Shown: in pieces, positions 22,152 to 34,228 of the stretch
Layout of the letters: each line of letters opens with the position of its first letter
Position numbering within the stretch: position 1 is the stretch's first letter
Source of the DNA: Flectonema sp. DT1601
Lineage: Eukaryota > Euglenozoa > Diplonemea > Diplonemida > Diplonemidae
Assembly: GCA_964019425.1 (NCBI GenBank)
Contig: OZ025783.1
Location: 1,116,001-1,180,000, forward strand
Reading direction: 5' to 3'
Length of the DNA stretch: 64,000 nucleotides
The notes under the pieces: model-generated
Told to the model about the DNA's origin: nothing
The model's database searches: none
The model's input: the letters and a program-made list of their open reading frames with translations, nothing else
Translations under genes and position numbers: made by a program

Positions 22152-25100
22152 TTATCTACGCAGCGCTTCTTGTTCTGCTAATCTTTGCTGAAGGACTCGT
22201 TCATCAATTGTGTTGGCGACTATAAATCTGGTTACGAATACTTCTTTCAGTTGACCAAAGCGATGTGCTCTTCCTACTGCTTGTTTCTCTAAGGCTACAT
22301 ATCTGTCTAAGGATGGAGCTAACAGAGGATGAACAAAAACAACATTTCTTGCTTGAGTTAAGTTCAACCCAGAGCTTCCTTCATCTAAAGGTAGTAATAA
22401 TATCTTAACATCTGGCTTTTGGAATGCTTCTATTGCCGACACTTTGTCGTTGTCAAATAAGGTTGAGAACGTTGCCTTGCATCTCCTGAGCTCATCAACT
22501 ATTAAGCTGTGTAGTTCCCGAAACTGAATGAATGCCTGTTTTGTGTTTATTGATATTTTATAATTTACTATTACTATTTAACAACTATACACCAATACAT
22601 ACCAATACTTTCTCATCTTGGTAACTTGCAGTACCAACAATAAAGTGAACTACTTCCTGTATTTTAGTTGGAGTGTTGTCAGGTAAATCTTCTAATTGAG
22701 ATCGCAAGACGATATCAGCGTTCTTGACGAGTGCACTGCATCCCCGGACAGGACATGTATCGGCATTTTCTGCAGAAGATAAAAACTCTGAAGAACATCC
22801 ATAATGTCCACAACATGTTGTAACACAAGGTTCAGATGGTATTGAATCAGTATGAGCAATAGTGTGGACATCACAGATCACATCACTGCGGTGGATGTTG
22901 TGACTTTTTTGCAAGAAACGCAGACTCCGAACTCTAGTCACATATTCTCGAGTACTTGATCGAAGGATGTGAACTTTTTCGTTTAACTCAAATTCAGTTG
23001 GTGTTTTTGTCAACGTCAGTTTAGTCTTTTCAGCTTCTGAAATCCTGGCCTTCAACCAATCTTTAACTTCGATATCTTCACTTGAGGCAGCGTCGTACCA
23101 GTTCTCCATCTTACCCCAGAAGTGTGGGTTTTTTAATTTTAATCGAATTCTGTTTCGCATTTGGGTCGCTTCTTTTAACAAATGAACGACACGCTCTGCG
23201 CATTGTTTCAGTTGAGATTGCCTGATACCCACAATATTCTTGTACGATTGCATTACACTCTTGTCTTCATCGTACAAGTTATATGTACAAGCGAGTTTAA
23301 CGAGAACCTCTTCAGGAGATGATGAGGTTCCCAAAAGTTGTGCAAATCGTTTCTCGCGATCATTTCCATCGCCGTTCCCACTCCAACGCTGGCCGGAATA
23401 TTGGGACACGTCAAGTGATTTAAAGAGAGATTCGAGTTCAGAATATATTGAACTGTGTGTGTGGGACATCCTTACAATTTGAGAATGAAAGCTGATCGGT
23501 AATTCATCAATCTCAGCGATGTTTTGCCTTACAAATATATCAATAAAACTCTGAGCTATAATATTACGATGAGTGTACCAAGCAGAGGATTTGACTCTCG
23601 ACATGGCATGGAATCTCTCAGCATCAGTTAAACTTTTCTTATTAACATTTTCAACAAGAGGCTCACCGATATGAACGCCGAGCAATGTAGCCATTTTTGA
23701 TACGTCGTCAAAGGTTGTCACACAAGGTGTTCCGGATAATAACCATATTCGTTGCCTACGAAGGTTACTTATCACAGCAAGCTGCTCAGTGTTGTCTACA
23801 ATAAAAGAAAACTCGTCAACGATAATTCTTTTCCACAATATCTGTTCTATCTTCATTGCTGCCTTCTCAGCATCTGTCAAGGCCGAGTAAAGAAAAACAA
23901 ACCTTCTTCCCGTAGCGTCAGCAAATTGTGAAGGCATTCTGGATCTAGCAGAGAGTAAAGTTGTTGTTATAAATACGACTGAGACACTGGCCAGTCTGGA
24001 AAGTGATTTCGAGTTTAAGTCTGAAAGAGTCCTTAGAACGATGTAGTCGAGAGTGTTTCCTAAAAACTTACGAAGCTCTTGAGGCCATTGAGATATTAAA
24101 TGAGAAGGTACAACTACCAGAGTTGCTGCACTCTTCACAATTGGATTTGATTCATTCGACGAGGCGATTGATGTGATGCTTTCGGTGTCTTCGTCTGACT
24201 TCGTTGCTGCGATCAGCGCCAAAGAAATTACTGTTTTTCCATATCCAACTTCATCAGCCAACACCCCACCGCACACGATTTTCGGTATGGTAACTCTTCC
24301 TTCGACTAGGATGTTACAAAATAAATCGTTTTCAACTTCCTGCTGTAAGAACGGAATTTGTTTTGAATCTTCTCTTTCAATCATCCACGACAAGGAACGA
24401 AGTTGTTCCTTTCGTAGAGTCTGATCGTCTTTGAATTGTGGTGGTTTTGAGTATTCAGGATTCCCTCTATTTGAGAGAAGCTCTTTAACTGTAAATGGAA
24501 CAAAGCCAGTGCTGGTATCACTAACCCGTAGAGCTCTCCAATCATAATTCATTCTCTGACCATCACATGAAATCATTTTAGAAGAGGAGGTGTGAACTAA
24601 CATTACAGGATTTATATTTACTCTCAGATCACTGTGAGTATCAGATATCCTTCTAAGTTGTGCTGAAACCCCCCTCGGTTTTCTCTTTAGAGCCATTTCA
24701 TATTCTGCAGCCATCTCTCCCGACTCGTATGGGTGTCCTTTTGAAGTCCATTTTATATCAGGTTGAGGTGGAGAGCAGGCAGCACATTCAAACTTTGATG
24801 CGGATGATATATTTTGCCAGTTGGAGAATTCTTGAGGGAACGACATGGAAGCGAGTACCCAACTAATGTCACTCCCAGAGCAGGGAAACCAAAGATCGCT
24901 GTGTGATATTTGATTCACCTGACACTTTGCAATAGTAATTGACAAAGAGCAATTATTATATTCAAGTGTTGGTACCTTCTTGGGTAATGACAGATTATCA
25001 AATGGTGTGATTACTTCTAATGATCCTGGTAGGTCTACGAAACGACCAAGTAGTGTGCATTCAATAATCTCTGATTCTACACTACCAGGTTTCCATCCTT

Positions 25101-28100
25101 GTTTACACAACAATATTGGATCAGTTGGCTCTCCAGCTGACATCCTCGCTGAGTAGCTGTCAGCTATTTCACAGCTGTCATTTTTCGGTTCGCCCATGAT
25201 GTCAGGATTTAGGTATAAAAATGATTCTTTATCGTGTTCAAGGTTGCTGTTATCTCTTTTATACAACATTCCTATTGCAGCACCACATTTAGGAAGCCGT
25301 TGATACACTCCATCAGCTGCCGTCATTTCTCTCTTGTCTCCATTTTTTAACACCAGCGTATTAAATATTGTTCTGTTTGATACTTCAGTTAGACCAAGAG
25401 AGACTTGCCAAGAATCACCAGGATCAGACCCTGACACAGTCATAGCTAATGTGTCATGTACAGGTATTCTTAACTTGATAACTCCATTGGTGTAGTTAAA
25501 CGATGTTGAGTCAGTTGGATAAATACAGTCGACTGTAAGAACAGGTTTCTTATTACCAACAATAGCGAAGAATGGATGTTTGCATGCTTTAGTAGTGTAC
25601 AAAGACCATCTACCAAGAGGATGGTTTTCATTTATTGATAACGTTGCTCGTAAAGAACCCGATTCAGATATGTACGAAGCAGTCCATTTACGAGATCTAA
25701 CAACTCTGACGTAGCGTAAAGGAGATTCTAAATAATGCTGAAGTTCTTTGACGTAGATTTTCCAGTTATCGCAATCAACTCTGGCATTGAAATCCTCATG
25801 GCTATCATCTAACACAAATCTAAATCTCTTTGGTAGTATAGTCAACAACACATCATGTACTACAGAGAAGTCAAGTCTAACTAAATTCTCAATCGGTTCG
25901 AATACGTGTTGTGGATTTCCAGCACATCCAACACAGGAAGTGTAATTACAACTTTTACACTTCACAATTTGATTATTTGATAAAGTCCCACTCTCACAGC
26001 TGCAGTGCATCGCAGCTTTGTGAAATGATAAAAAGTAATCTAATCCTTTATTCTGATTACATGACTCGACATCTTTTATAAAAGTAGATTGAAAGTCTGT
26101 TGGTTCAGTGCTATCGAGTACAGGTAGTTCTGTTCTTCTGTTGATTGGATCACTATTTTTAGTATTTTTAACCGTAAGAGGGAAAGCTGTAAGTATCGAT
26201 GAGATAATACAAGCACCAACAACAGTACTACTCATTGCATTCCCAGCTAAGTCTGCCAGCTGACGATCAGTTTCACGAGTAAGAACCAAATCATCGATTG
26301 GAATCCCTTGTAAGAAAAGTGTTTCCGCTCCGATAATTGGTCCTCCTCTGTTAGAAATGTATGCAATCATAGTTGGAGTGAGACATGGACAGATTCCACG
26401 TGCTGATGAATTCCCTCTATCAACATTCTGTGATAGATTCCATACTCGACATCTCCAATGAGCATCATCAGGATCACTACCATTACCACATCCTAAGTAT
26501 CTCAGATCAATTAAATCATTTACACGATTTGGTTGACCAGCAATCCACTGCTGCCAACTCCAATCAGGTGGTTTGACTCCGCCCTCATTCCAATTTGTGA
26601 CTGGTCGCTTTGGTCCTAATCCTCCAGAATTCCTCTCCTTTGCATGTCGAAGTTCACATCGACCCCAATCAATCTTTTTACGAGCTAACTTTACAGTTAC
26701 TTTATTCTTTGCTTGTAAGACTCGCGGATCATCATCAGGAAGGAGGAAGTGATCGAGTACTGGACCTGAAAACTTTTCTAATGATGCCACCATGTTACCC
26801 CACGCCTGAAGCTTTGATGGAGTTCCATCTAATGCAGCACAAAGATAACCACGTTGACGAGTTTGAGGAATGTAATAATTCTTCGTATCGAGACGTAGAT
26901 ATCCCGCGTGGTATCTCTTACCGCCGGGCAGCTTGAGTTGATTAAAAAGGTTGGCCATTTCATCCCAAGGAGCGCCTCTGACATTCTCAAGGATAACAAT
27001 CTTTGGAGCGTATTTCTTTACGTAGTCGAGCATTCCTTTAAATGTTTGACCCGACTGACCACCTTCATCAATACCTTTTCTGAATTTATTAATGGTACTG
27101 AAATCCTTACAAACAGTTCCTGCAATAACAATATCAACCTGTCCAGGGACGGGTACTGAACTACCGTAAGCGGTGGTTGCCTTTGGATTTGCGAGTTCTC
27201 GAATGTCGCGAAAAAGAAGTTTTGGATGAAAGTTTCTCTCAATATAAGCTTGTTTATAAGGTTCTATTTCACAACTAAACACGTGGTTGAATATATGAAC
27301 ACCAAAAGCCTTCTCAAACATCTTCAGTGCGAGTAAAGGAGACTCGGTACCTGAACACATCGTCGCAACTTCTATCGGTCTTGAAATGCCTTTTAAATTC
27401 CTAATCAATTGAGGGTGAAGTTTTGTTAATTTGGCTGCCATGTCAGAAAACATGTCCTGAGGCTGTGAGATAACATTCTCTAGCAACAGAGGATTGTGTT
27501 TTAGGATTTCTTTTTTTTGAGCTTGAGTCATCTGTGAATTCGGTTTTATAAGTGAGGAACCGACTACTGGTTGCTTCTCTACTTGTTTGTTAGTCTTTTT
27601 TTTAACTTGCTTTTTAACTTGTCTTTTAACCTTTGGTCTGGAATCACTACTACTACTACTGCTATCACTGGTAAACCCACTAATGTAACTGCTAGAGCTA
27701 ACTGTTGAACTGATAGTGCTCCAGTCGTCATAGTTTTTCTTTACGTTTTGTTTTTTAGCTGGTTTTTGTTTTTTAACTGCCGGTCCCTTAGTTGGTGCCT
27801 GCTTTTTCTTCGTTGGTGGTAGAGGCTTCTTCACTAGTTTTGATTTCTTCATTGGTTTCTTAGACACCAACAACTCTACAGAAGAACTTGATATTGAAGA
27901 GGAAGAACTGGAACTATCAGAAGTAGTTTCAGTGGGGCTTTCACTGGTGTCTTCTTCCGATAAGACATTTAGAAGTGCGACACATCCTGACACAGAGCGT
28001 CCAGGAACAACACCAAACCTAACCTTTCCAAAAGGCATATTCGTCTTACTCTTAATTTGATAACAAACATAAGTTGGTTTACCGTCGACCATTATCAGAC

Positions 28101-29115
28101 CACTTAGCATGAATTTAGGTGGTGTTATCACAACAAAACTAACTGGTCGAACACCTCCAATACATCTGGCAATTCGAGGACAGATGATTTCAAAAAGTCC
28201 AGGTGGAGGTTCATATTGTTTCAATTCATCTGAATTCATCGTGTGAGGAATTATCTTTGCAATCTGACTGAGAGATAGCCTAGCTCTAAGTTGATCAATT
28301 TGAGACTGAGTTAATGGAGGAGGACTTTTACAAACATCGTAATCACAACGACAAGCAGCCCATTTTAGTAAAGTAGCGACAGCTCCTACAAAATCTTCAG
28401 AAAACCCTTCCACAGTATTTTGATCTATTACCTCACAGGCAGGTTTTGGAATCGCAGCATCTTTCCAAGCAGATAGTTCTGCTCCCCATTCACCTTGGCG
28501 GTTATTTTTGATGGCAGGTCCGTATTCCATCGCTGATTTATATTCACTTGATACTCGATACCAATTCTTAAAGAGAGATGACTGCACCCATATACCTCCC
28601 CAGGTATCTGTGTGTGGTTGTTGATCAGAAACCTTCCTCACGTGGAATTGAACTGGAGCTGGTTCACCAGGAACAAGCTGACCCATAAAGCAACCCTGAG
28701 CAGTACCACTGACAGTAACACTTTTGTTATTTTGTAGAGCGTCTGATATGGTTGAGTAACCTTCAACAAGAACTCCTTCGATTTTGAACTGAGGATTGAA
28801 GAGATGTCTATTAGGACCTTCCTCACCTACTAATTCAGCTACTGTTTTAGCGTAAGCAATACCAGCGCAGTCTTTACCACATTCATCTAGTAAGCAGAAT
28901 GGATCTGCGTCGCGGAGGATGTCAAGCTGACAGGCATCCTCTTCAGGAACTATTTCCATTAAAAGTTTGATTGCCTCTCTATGAGAATCATCTAGTGCCA
29001 TTGGAACTGGATAGTTCAACCTATCTAGGATCTCAATCAACAGTATCATGCATCCTGTTTGCAGCTGAACTTGTGACTTCAAGTCTGCCGACTCGGTCAT
29101 ATTATCGACCTCCAT
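22152..29115 (-). CDS. DNMT5-type cytosine-5 DNA methyltransferase fused to RING and SNF2 ATPase
   Basis: Two exons, 29115-22603 and 22535-22152, joined by a 67-nt GT-AG intron in phase 0, give about 2298 aa. A Ser- and Lys-rich linker (about 385-530) precedes the methyltransferase (about 580-980): motif I VATMCSGTES, motif IV AGTVCKDFS with nucleophile C669, motif VI ILENV, motif VIII QTRQR and motif X LAGNAMSS. A Cys-rich zinc cluster follows at about 1037-1072. The SNF2 half has Walker A DEVGYGKT, the DEAH-box counterpart VDEFSF, a RING-like CCGHYGC/CPVRGC insert and the helicase C-terminal QAVGRAHRFGQ in exon 2. This order is that of DNMT5, known in fungi and algae as an ATP-dependent maintenance CpG methyltransferase. 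It implies CpG methylation in this organism. The leader has a likely 61-nt intron (29141-29201). Confidence 0.95.
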
Positions 29116-29383
29116 AAACTAAACAAGATTATAGCTGAACCTGTTATGCAAATAATATTTGTGAAATAGTAACACGGAATTCAGAGTTGATATATTCTTA
29201 CTGGGGGAGTAAGCAAACTTATGAATGAGGGAGAATGGAAGGGGGGAAAAAGAAAAACAATAGCAGGAAAAAAAAAAAAAAAAAAAAAAAACATTAAAAC
29301 AAAATAAAAACACTTGATACCGTAAGACTCCTGATATATATGACAAAACGTGTGAGGAAAAAATAACGAACTACAAGAACGAA

Positions 29384-30478
29384 CTACAAGGCTTTTTTAC
29401 TTCTCTTAATACCTGACATTACAGCAGGTCCTACCTCTTCGGATGCTGTAGGTGCAGGTGCCTTTCTCTTTTCCTTCTTTCCCCGGTGGGCCTTAAAGTT
29501 TCTAGTACCCATGGTAGCTAATTCCTTAGACTGATGACCAACGTGAATAGTTCCCTTAACACCGTGCATGTCTTTTGATATGTTCTTTTCATTCTTCTGA
29601 ACTTGTCCTCTTGGAACCTTACACGCGTGACTGTTGTGTTTTGTTTTGTTTTGTTTTTCGAATGAATCTAAACTAAAAGGATAAATAACTAAACACTCAT
29701 ACCGAAACAGTTGAGGTGTTGCGAGTAAACATCTACGAACATCAAAATCAATATTTGGACCAGCGTCTTCTAATTCAACTTTTGGAATCTTCTCTCCTGA
29801 TTTCTTAAACGCAACGTTGTAATGACGAAATAATATAACAGCATTGTTTATTGTACTTCCATCATCAGATACGGTGATTTCCTTACTCACGTCTTTTGGT
29901 TTGAGGGTTACGGAAATCAAGTGATCAAGACCTCCCAAATGTACCTTAGTGATAACCTGTCCTCTGAAGAAGTCAACTAGTAAGTTTTGAACTCTCTGTA
30001 AAGTTGGGTGAGTTGAAAACATCTCACCCTGGAAATGCATTATAGGTTTACTTCCGACAGCTATACGAGCATCACGCATGGCTTCATATTTAGTAACTCC
30101 CAGTTCTAACATGTCTAATAGTTGGTAATCAAAGTGCCTTCCAAGAGTAATGTTGTGAGGCCTCTTTTGCTTGCTGTGATTTCCAAAACAAAATAACGAG
30201 CAGTCATTTTTAAATGACAAGAATTCTAAATGTTTTGATTCTTCAAATGGTCTGAACTCGTTCTTTTTTGTAAATTTAACTGCGTTGGGTTTCTTCAATA
30301 AAAACAAGTCAGTCATCACATCTTGAGCTACTTGACTGCATTTTTCTCCTTTTAAAAATAAAGCAGATTTCGTGTTTTCTACAAGCTTAGGAAGTACTTT
30401 TTTCAACGCTACTTTTGATCTGTGATTCTTTGGGGCTCCGCGGACGAGACCGCCGGAGGTAGTGTGGCCGCTTACCAT
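29384..30478 (-). CDS. RPF2: Ribosome assembly factor RPF2 (Brix domain)
   Basis: Two exons, 30478-29703 and 29630-29384, with a 72-nt intron (GTATGAG to CAACAG, phase 2), give 340 aa. The N-terminus reads PKLVENTKSALFLKG and is followed by the Brix domain (about 30-230) including FGNHSKQKRPHNITLGR. The tail is basic. RPF2 works with RRS1 to load the 5S RNP into pre-60S particles in the nucleolus. The length is close to the family norm of 300-345 aa. Without splicing the frame would contain a non-homologous insert, which supports the intron. The leader shows TTTTATTTCAG before CCACTCC and a 73-nt 5'UTR intron (30495-30567). A 6-nt exon then sits between two acceptor-like sites. The first ATG after the intron was taken as the start. 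Confidence 0.92.
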   Translation of the reverse strand: MVSGHTTSGGLVRGAPKNHRSKVALKKVLPKLVENTKSALFLKGEKCSQVAQDVMTDLFLLKKPNAVKFTKKNEFRPFEESKHLEFLSFKNDCSLFCFGNHSKQKRPHNITLGRHFDYQLLDMLELGVTKYEAMRDARIAVGSKPIMHFQGEMFSTHPTLQRVQNLLVDFFRGQVITKVHLGGLDHLISVTLKPKDVSKEITVSDDGSTINNAVILFRHYNVAFKKSGEKIPKVELEDAGPNIDFDVRRCLLATPQLFRYECLVIYPFSLDSFEKQNKTKHNSHACKVPRGQVQKNEKNISKDMHGVKGTIHVGHQSKELATMGTRNFKAHRGKKEKRKAPAPTASEEVGPAVMSGIKRSKKAL

Positions 30479-30569
30479 TATTAATGTGGAGTGGCTGAAA
30501 TAAAAAAAATTACTTGAGAAACTCTGGTGTAGTTCCCAAAAATGAATCGACTTAACTATCGACATACCT

Positions 30570-31162
30570 GTGACTGAAATAAAAAGAACTACTTTTTTAT
30601 CAACTCAAGAAGTGATTGAATTGTCGGGTGACCCCGTCATTTAATCTCTCTTTTTTTCTTATATCCCTTCTAATGGGCAAAGTGAATGGGGTAACTCAAG
30701 GTATGTACTAAAAGAGTAAATAATTGTTTTACAATCTCGTGTGTTTTTTTTTTTTTTTTTTTTTTCCCCTGTCTGCATCTTGGGGAAATTCTAGTTGCCT
30801 AGCTAAGAACGAGAAAACAGGTTCACTGTGACGGTGTCATCTACCTCAACATGTCGTTATAGTTATTGGTTATTATGACCTCAGTAAATAGATAAAGTAT
30901 TGAGGTAGCAGATAAACTTTTTTTCAAAAATATAATAAATAAATGAAAGTTCCTCAACCTTTCAACTAGTCATAAAGTACTAAAGAGAAATAATAAAATT
31001 AACTTCCGTACAAAGAGACTTGTCAAAAAGGGAAGTGACTTAAAGTATCTATGATTAGGTGAACCTCTGACAACCATACACTTGTTGATTCATTGACTTC
31101 ATACTACTGACTCGGATGTCGTACTTCAGATTGAGAAGAACGAGATGGAGACAACACGAAAT

Positions 31163-31197
<35 letters not shown>

Positions 31198-31600
31198 AAG
31201 TAAAAGAAATGAACAAGTATCACGCGAGCAGTGCAGGGTGGGGATGGGGAAATGACCCACATAACAAGAAACGGAAACGGATAAATTAGAAGAAAAGAAA
31301 AAGGAAATTGTAGCCTCTGCTAAGACAACATGAAATAATGAAACAAAACACCTCTATGCTGTTAATCAATGCACAGGTTCCTAAGCAACACTTTTATTCG
31401 TGTAGTAGGAAGTTACTACACTAAACTGATTCAATTGGTTATAACAATTCGTAGCAAGATTCCAACATGCAACGTTAATTGCTTAACTCAGACTCGGAAT
31501 GTACGGAGCTGGCGGGATCGAACCGGCCAGAGTATCTTTTATCTGTTTGGGTTTTGTGGTATTTTCCATTCTTTTCGACATCAAAGGAATTATTAAAGTA
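30570..31600. other. Intergenic spacer left of the satellite
   Basis: About 1 kb without a supported gene. It has a T-run at 30748-30765 and an A-run of about 30 at 31167-31196. A GATCGAACC segment at 31516-31524 looks like a tRNA T-arm, but no cloverleaf can be completed around it. Confidence 0.6.
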
Positions 31601-31990
31601 GTCTAACCCCAGCCATTGACCTCCTTGTGTATGATGATGTGATAATGCAGAAGAGGAGAAGCAGTTCGTAAATAGTAATTCTAGCCGAGTATGTTGCTAA
31701 CTTGAGCTTAAAGAACATTTTTATAAACGAACAAACAACCATTACGAGTGCTGCAGGGTCACATACCCCAGTAGCTAAAAACGGGGGATTCGTCTCCCTG
31801 TCAGGGCGATCGGACTCTTCCGCCGTCATGACATACGTTCGAAGTTGTTTTGATTGTCCGGGTAATAGGACTAATACTACCCCAGCCATTGACCTCCTTG
31901 TGTATGATGATGTGATCATGCTTGAGGCTGGTTGTACCGAGGCATTGTGATTAGTACTTTAGTGGCGTAATTCACGAGGTGTGTAAAAGA

Positions 31991-32205
31991 AAGCTTTTGA
32001 GGAGAATCAGTAAATTGAAAACATCGTCGAAGCACACGGCTCAGGTCTTGAAACACATTTAATTTAATATCATCAGAGAAAGGTGGAGAACGGAGACTGA
32101 CAAAACACCACAAGTGACACCCGAAGGTGATTGAAGTGATTGAATATGATGCAAAGAGAGAGCGTGTCAAAATGTTTAATTTAATACAAAGCTTCTCAAG
32201 GAAAG
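31991..32205. repeat. Long-spacer insert 1 of the satellite
   Basis: A 215-base block bounded by AAGCTTTTGAGG and CTTCTCAAGGAAAG replaces about 35 bases of the short spacer. Its two ends are imperfect inverted repeats, which would fit a small non-autonomous element that was then amplified with the array. No coding capacity is seen. Confidence 0.6.
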
Positions 32206-33064
32206 AATAGTAATTCTAGCCCCAGTCATTGACCTCCTTGTGTATGATGATGTGATCATGCTTGAGGCTGGTTGTACCGAGGCATTGTGATTGCGAGAGT
32301 GTGTGGATGTGTGTTGCGCGTGGGTTGCGCAACTCACACAAAGTGTCAAAGAAGACATCAGAAAGAGGAGAAACAGTTCGTAAAATAGTAATTCTAGCCT
32401 CAGCCATTGACCTCCTTGTGTATGATGATGTGATCATGCTTGAGGCTGGTTGTACCGAGGCATTGTAATTGAGAGTGTGCGTAGATGCGTGTTGTGTGGG
32501 GGCTGCGTAATTCACAAGGTGTGTCAAAGAAGACATCAGAAAGAGGAGAAACAGTTCGTAAAATAGTAATTCTAGCCTCAGCCATTGACCTCCTTGTGTA
32601 TGATGATGTGATCATGCTTGAGGCTGGTTGTACCGAGGCATTGTAATTGAGAGTGTGCGTAGATGCGTGTTGTGTGGGGGCTGCGTAATTCACAAGGTGT
32701 GTCAAAGAAGACATCAGAAAGAGGAGAAACAGTTCGTAAAATAGTAATTCTAGCCTCAGCCATTGACCTCCTTGTGTATGATGATGTGATCATGCTTGAG
32801 GCTGGTTGTACCGAGGCATTGTAATTGAGAGTGTGCGTAGATGCGTGTTGTGTGGGGGCTGCGTAATTCACAAGGTGTGTCAAAGAAGACATCAGAAAGA
32901 GGAGAAACAGTTCGTAAAATAGTAATTCTAGCCTCAGCCATTGACCTCCTTGTGTATGATGATGTGATCATGTTTGAGGCTGGTTGTACCGAGGCATTGT
33001 GATTGAGAGAGTGTGTGGATGCGTGTTGTGTGTGGGTTGCGAAATTCACAAGGTGTGTAAAGGA

Positions 33065-33281
33065 AAGCTTTTGAGGAGAATCAGTAAATTGAAAACATCG
33101 TCGAAGCACACGGCTCAGGTCTTGAAACACATTTAATTTAATATCATCAGAGAAAGGTGGAAAACGGAGACTGACAAAACACCACAAGTGACACCCGAAG
33201 GTGATTGAAGTGATTAAATATGATGCAAAGAGAGAGCGTGTGTGAAAATGTTTAATTTAATACGAAGCTTCTCAAGGAAAG
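33065..33281. repeat. Long-spacer insert 2 of the satellite
   Basis: Nearly identical to the block at 31991-32205, with a few substitutions and a 2-base length difference. It sits at the equivalent place between two cores. Confidence 0.6.
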
Positions 33282-33744
33282 AATAGTAATTCTAGCCCCA
33301 GCCATTGACCTCCTTGTGTATGATGATGTGATCATGCTTGAGGCTGGTTGTACCGAGGCATTGTAATGGAGAGTGTGTGTTGCGTGGGGGGCTGCGTAAT
33401 ACACAAGGTGTGTCAAAGAAGACATCAGAAAGAGGAGAAACAGTTCGTAAAATAGTAATTCTAGCCCCAGCCATTGACCTCTCTGTGTATGATGATGTGA
33501 TCATGCTTGAGGCTGGTTGTACCGAGGCATTGTAATGGAGAGTGTGTGTTGCGTGGGGGGCTGCGTAATACACAAGGTGTGTCAAAGAAGACATCAGAAA
33601 GAGGAGAAACAGTTCGTAAAATAGTAATTCTAGCCCCAGCCATTGACCTCTCTGTGTATGATGATGTGATCATGCTTGAGGCTGGTTGTACCGAGGCATT
33701 GTGATTAGTACTTTAGTGGCGTAATTCACAAGGTGTGTAAAAGA

Positions 33745-33959
33745 AAGCTTTTGAGGAGAATCAGTAAATTGAAAACATCGTCGAAGCACACGGCTCAGGT
33801 CTTGAAACACATTTAATTTAATATCATCAGAGAAAGGTGGAAAACGGAGACTGACAAAACACCACAAGTGACACCCGAAGGTGATTGAAGTGATTAAATA
33901 TGATGCAAAGAGAGAGCGTGTCAAAATGTTTAATTTAATACAAAGCTTCTCAAGGAAAG
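33745..33959. repeat. Long-spacer insert 3 of the satellite
   Basis: Third copy of the block at 31991-32205, same length and only a few differences. High identity between the three says the long unit was spread within the array by recent exchange. Confidence 0.6.
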
Positions 33960-34228
33960 AATAGTAATTCTAGCCCCAGTCATTGACCTCCTTGTGTATG
34001 ATGATGTGATCATGCTTGAGGCTGGTTGTACCGAGGCATTGTAATTGAGTGTGTGCGTAGTGTGTAGGGGCTGCGTAATACACAAGGTGTGTCAAAGAAG
34101 ACATCAGAAAGAGGAGAAACAGTTCGTAAAATAGTAATTCTAGCCTCAGCCATTGACCTCTCTGTGTATGATGATGTGATCATGCTTGAGGCTGGTTGTA
34201 CCGAGGCACATCATTAATAAAGATGACA

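Larger units (their letters stand above)
31602..34208. repeat. Satellite array with two unit sizes
   Basis: About 12 copies of a roughly 80-nt core starting CCATTGACCTCC and ending CGAGGCA occur in one orientation. Core spacing is either short (169-178 bases) or long (339-363 bases). The order of spacers after the first full copy is long, four short, long, two short, long, short. Three short units at 32390-32923 look identical. Each core carries an inverted repeat (AGCCTCA or CCAGCC pairing with TGAGGCT or GGCTGG across about 40 nt) and the palindrome TGATCA. The leftmost copy is truncated and joined to unrelated sequence. The array ends 20 bases before the 3' end of the TBC gene. Peptide-like frames inside are by-products of the repetition. 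Confidence 0.95.

Noticed and set aside
31512-31535. tRNA-like T-arm (GGTTCGATC on the minus strand)
   Set aside because: One mismatch in the T stem, and no matching acceptor strand, D-arm or anticodon arm within 100 bases. The similar piece at 60130-60138 fails in the same way.
31593-33924. Repeated minus-strand peptide frames in the satellite
   Set aside because: The frames repeat because the DNA repeats, have no leader signal or known domain, and differ by frame between unit types.
31602-34208. CRISPR-like repeat-spacer reading of the array
   Set aside because: The genome is eukaryotic, repeats are about 80 nt, and the spacers are themselves repeated rather than unique.
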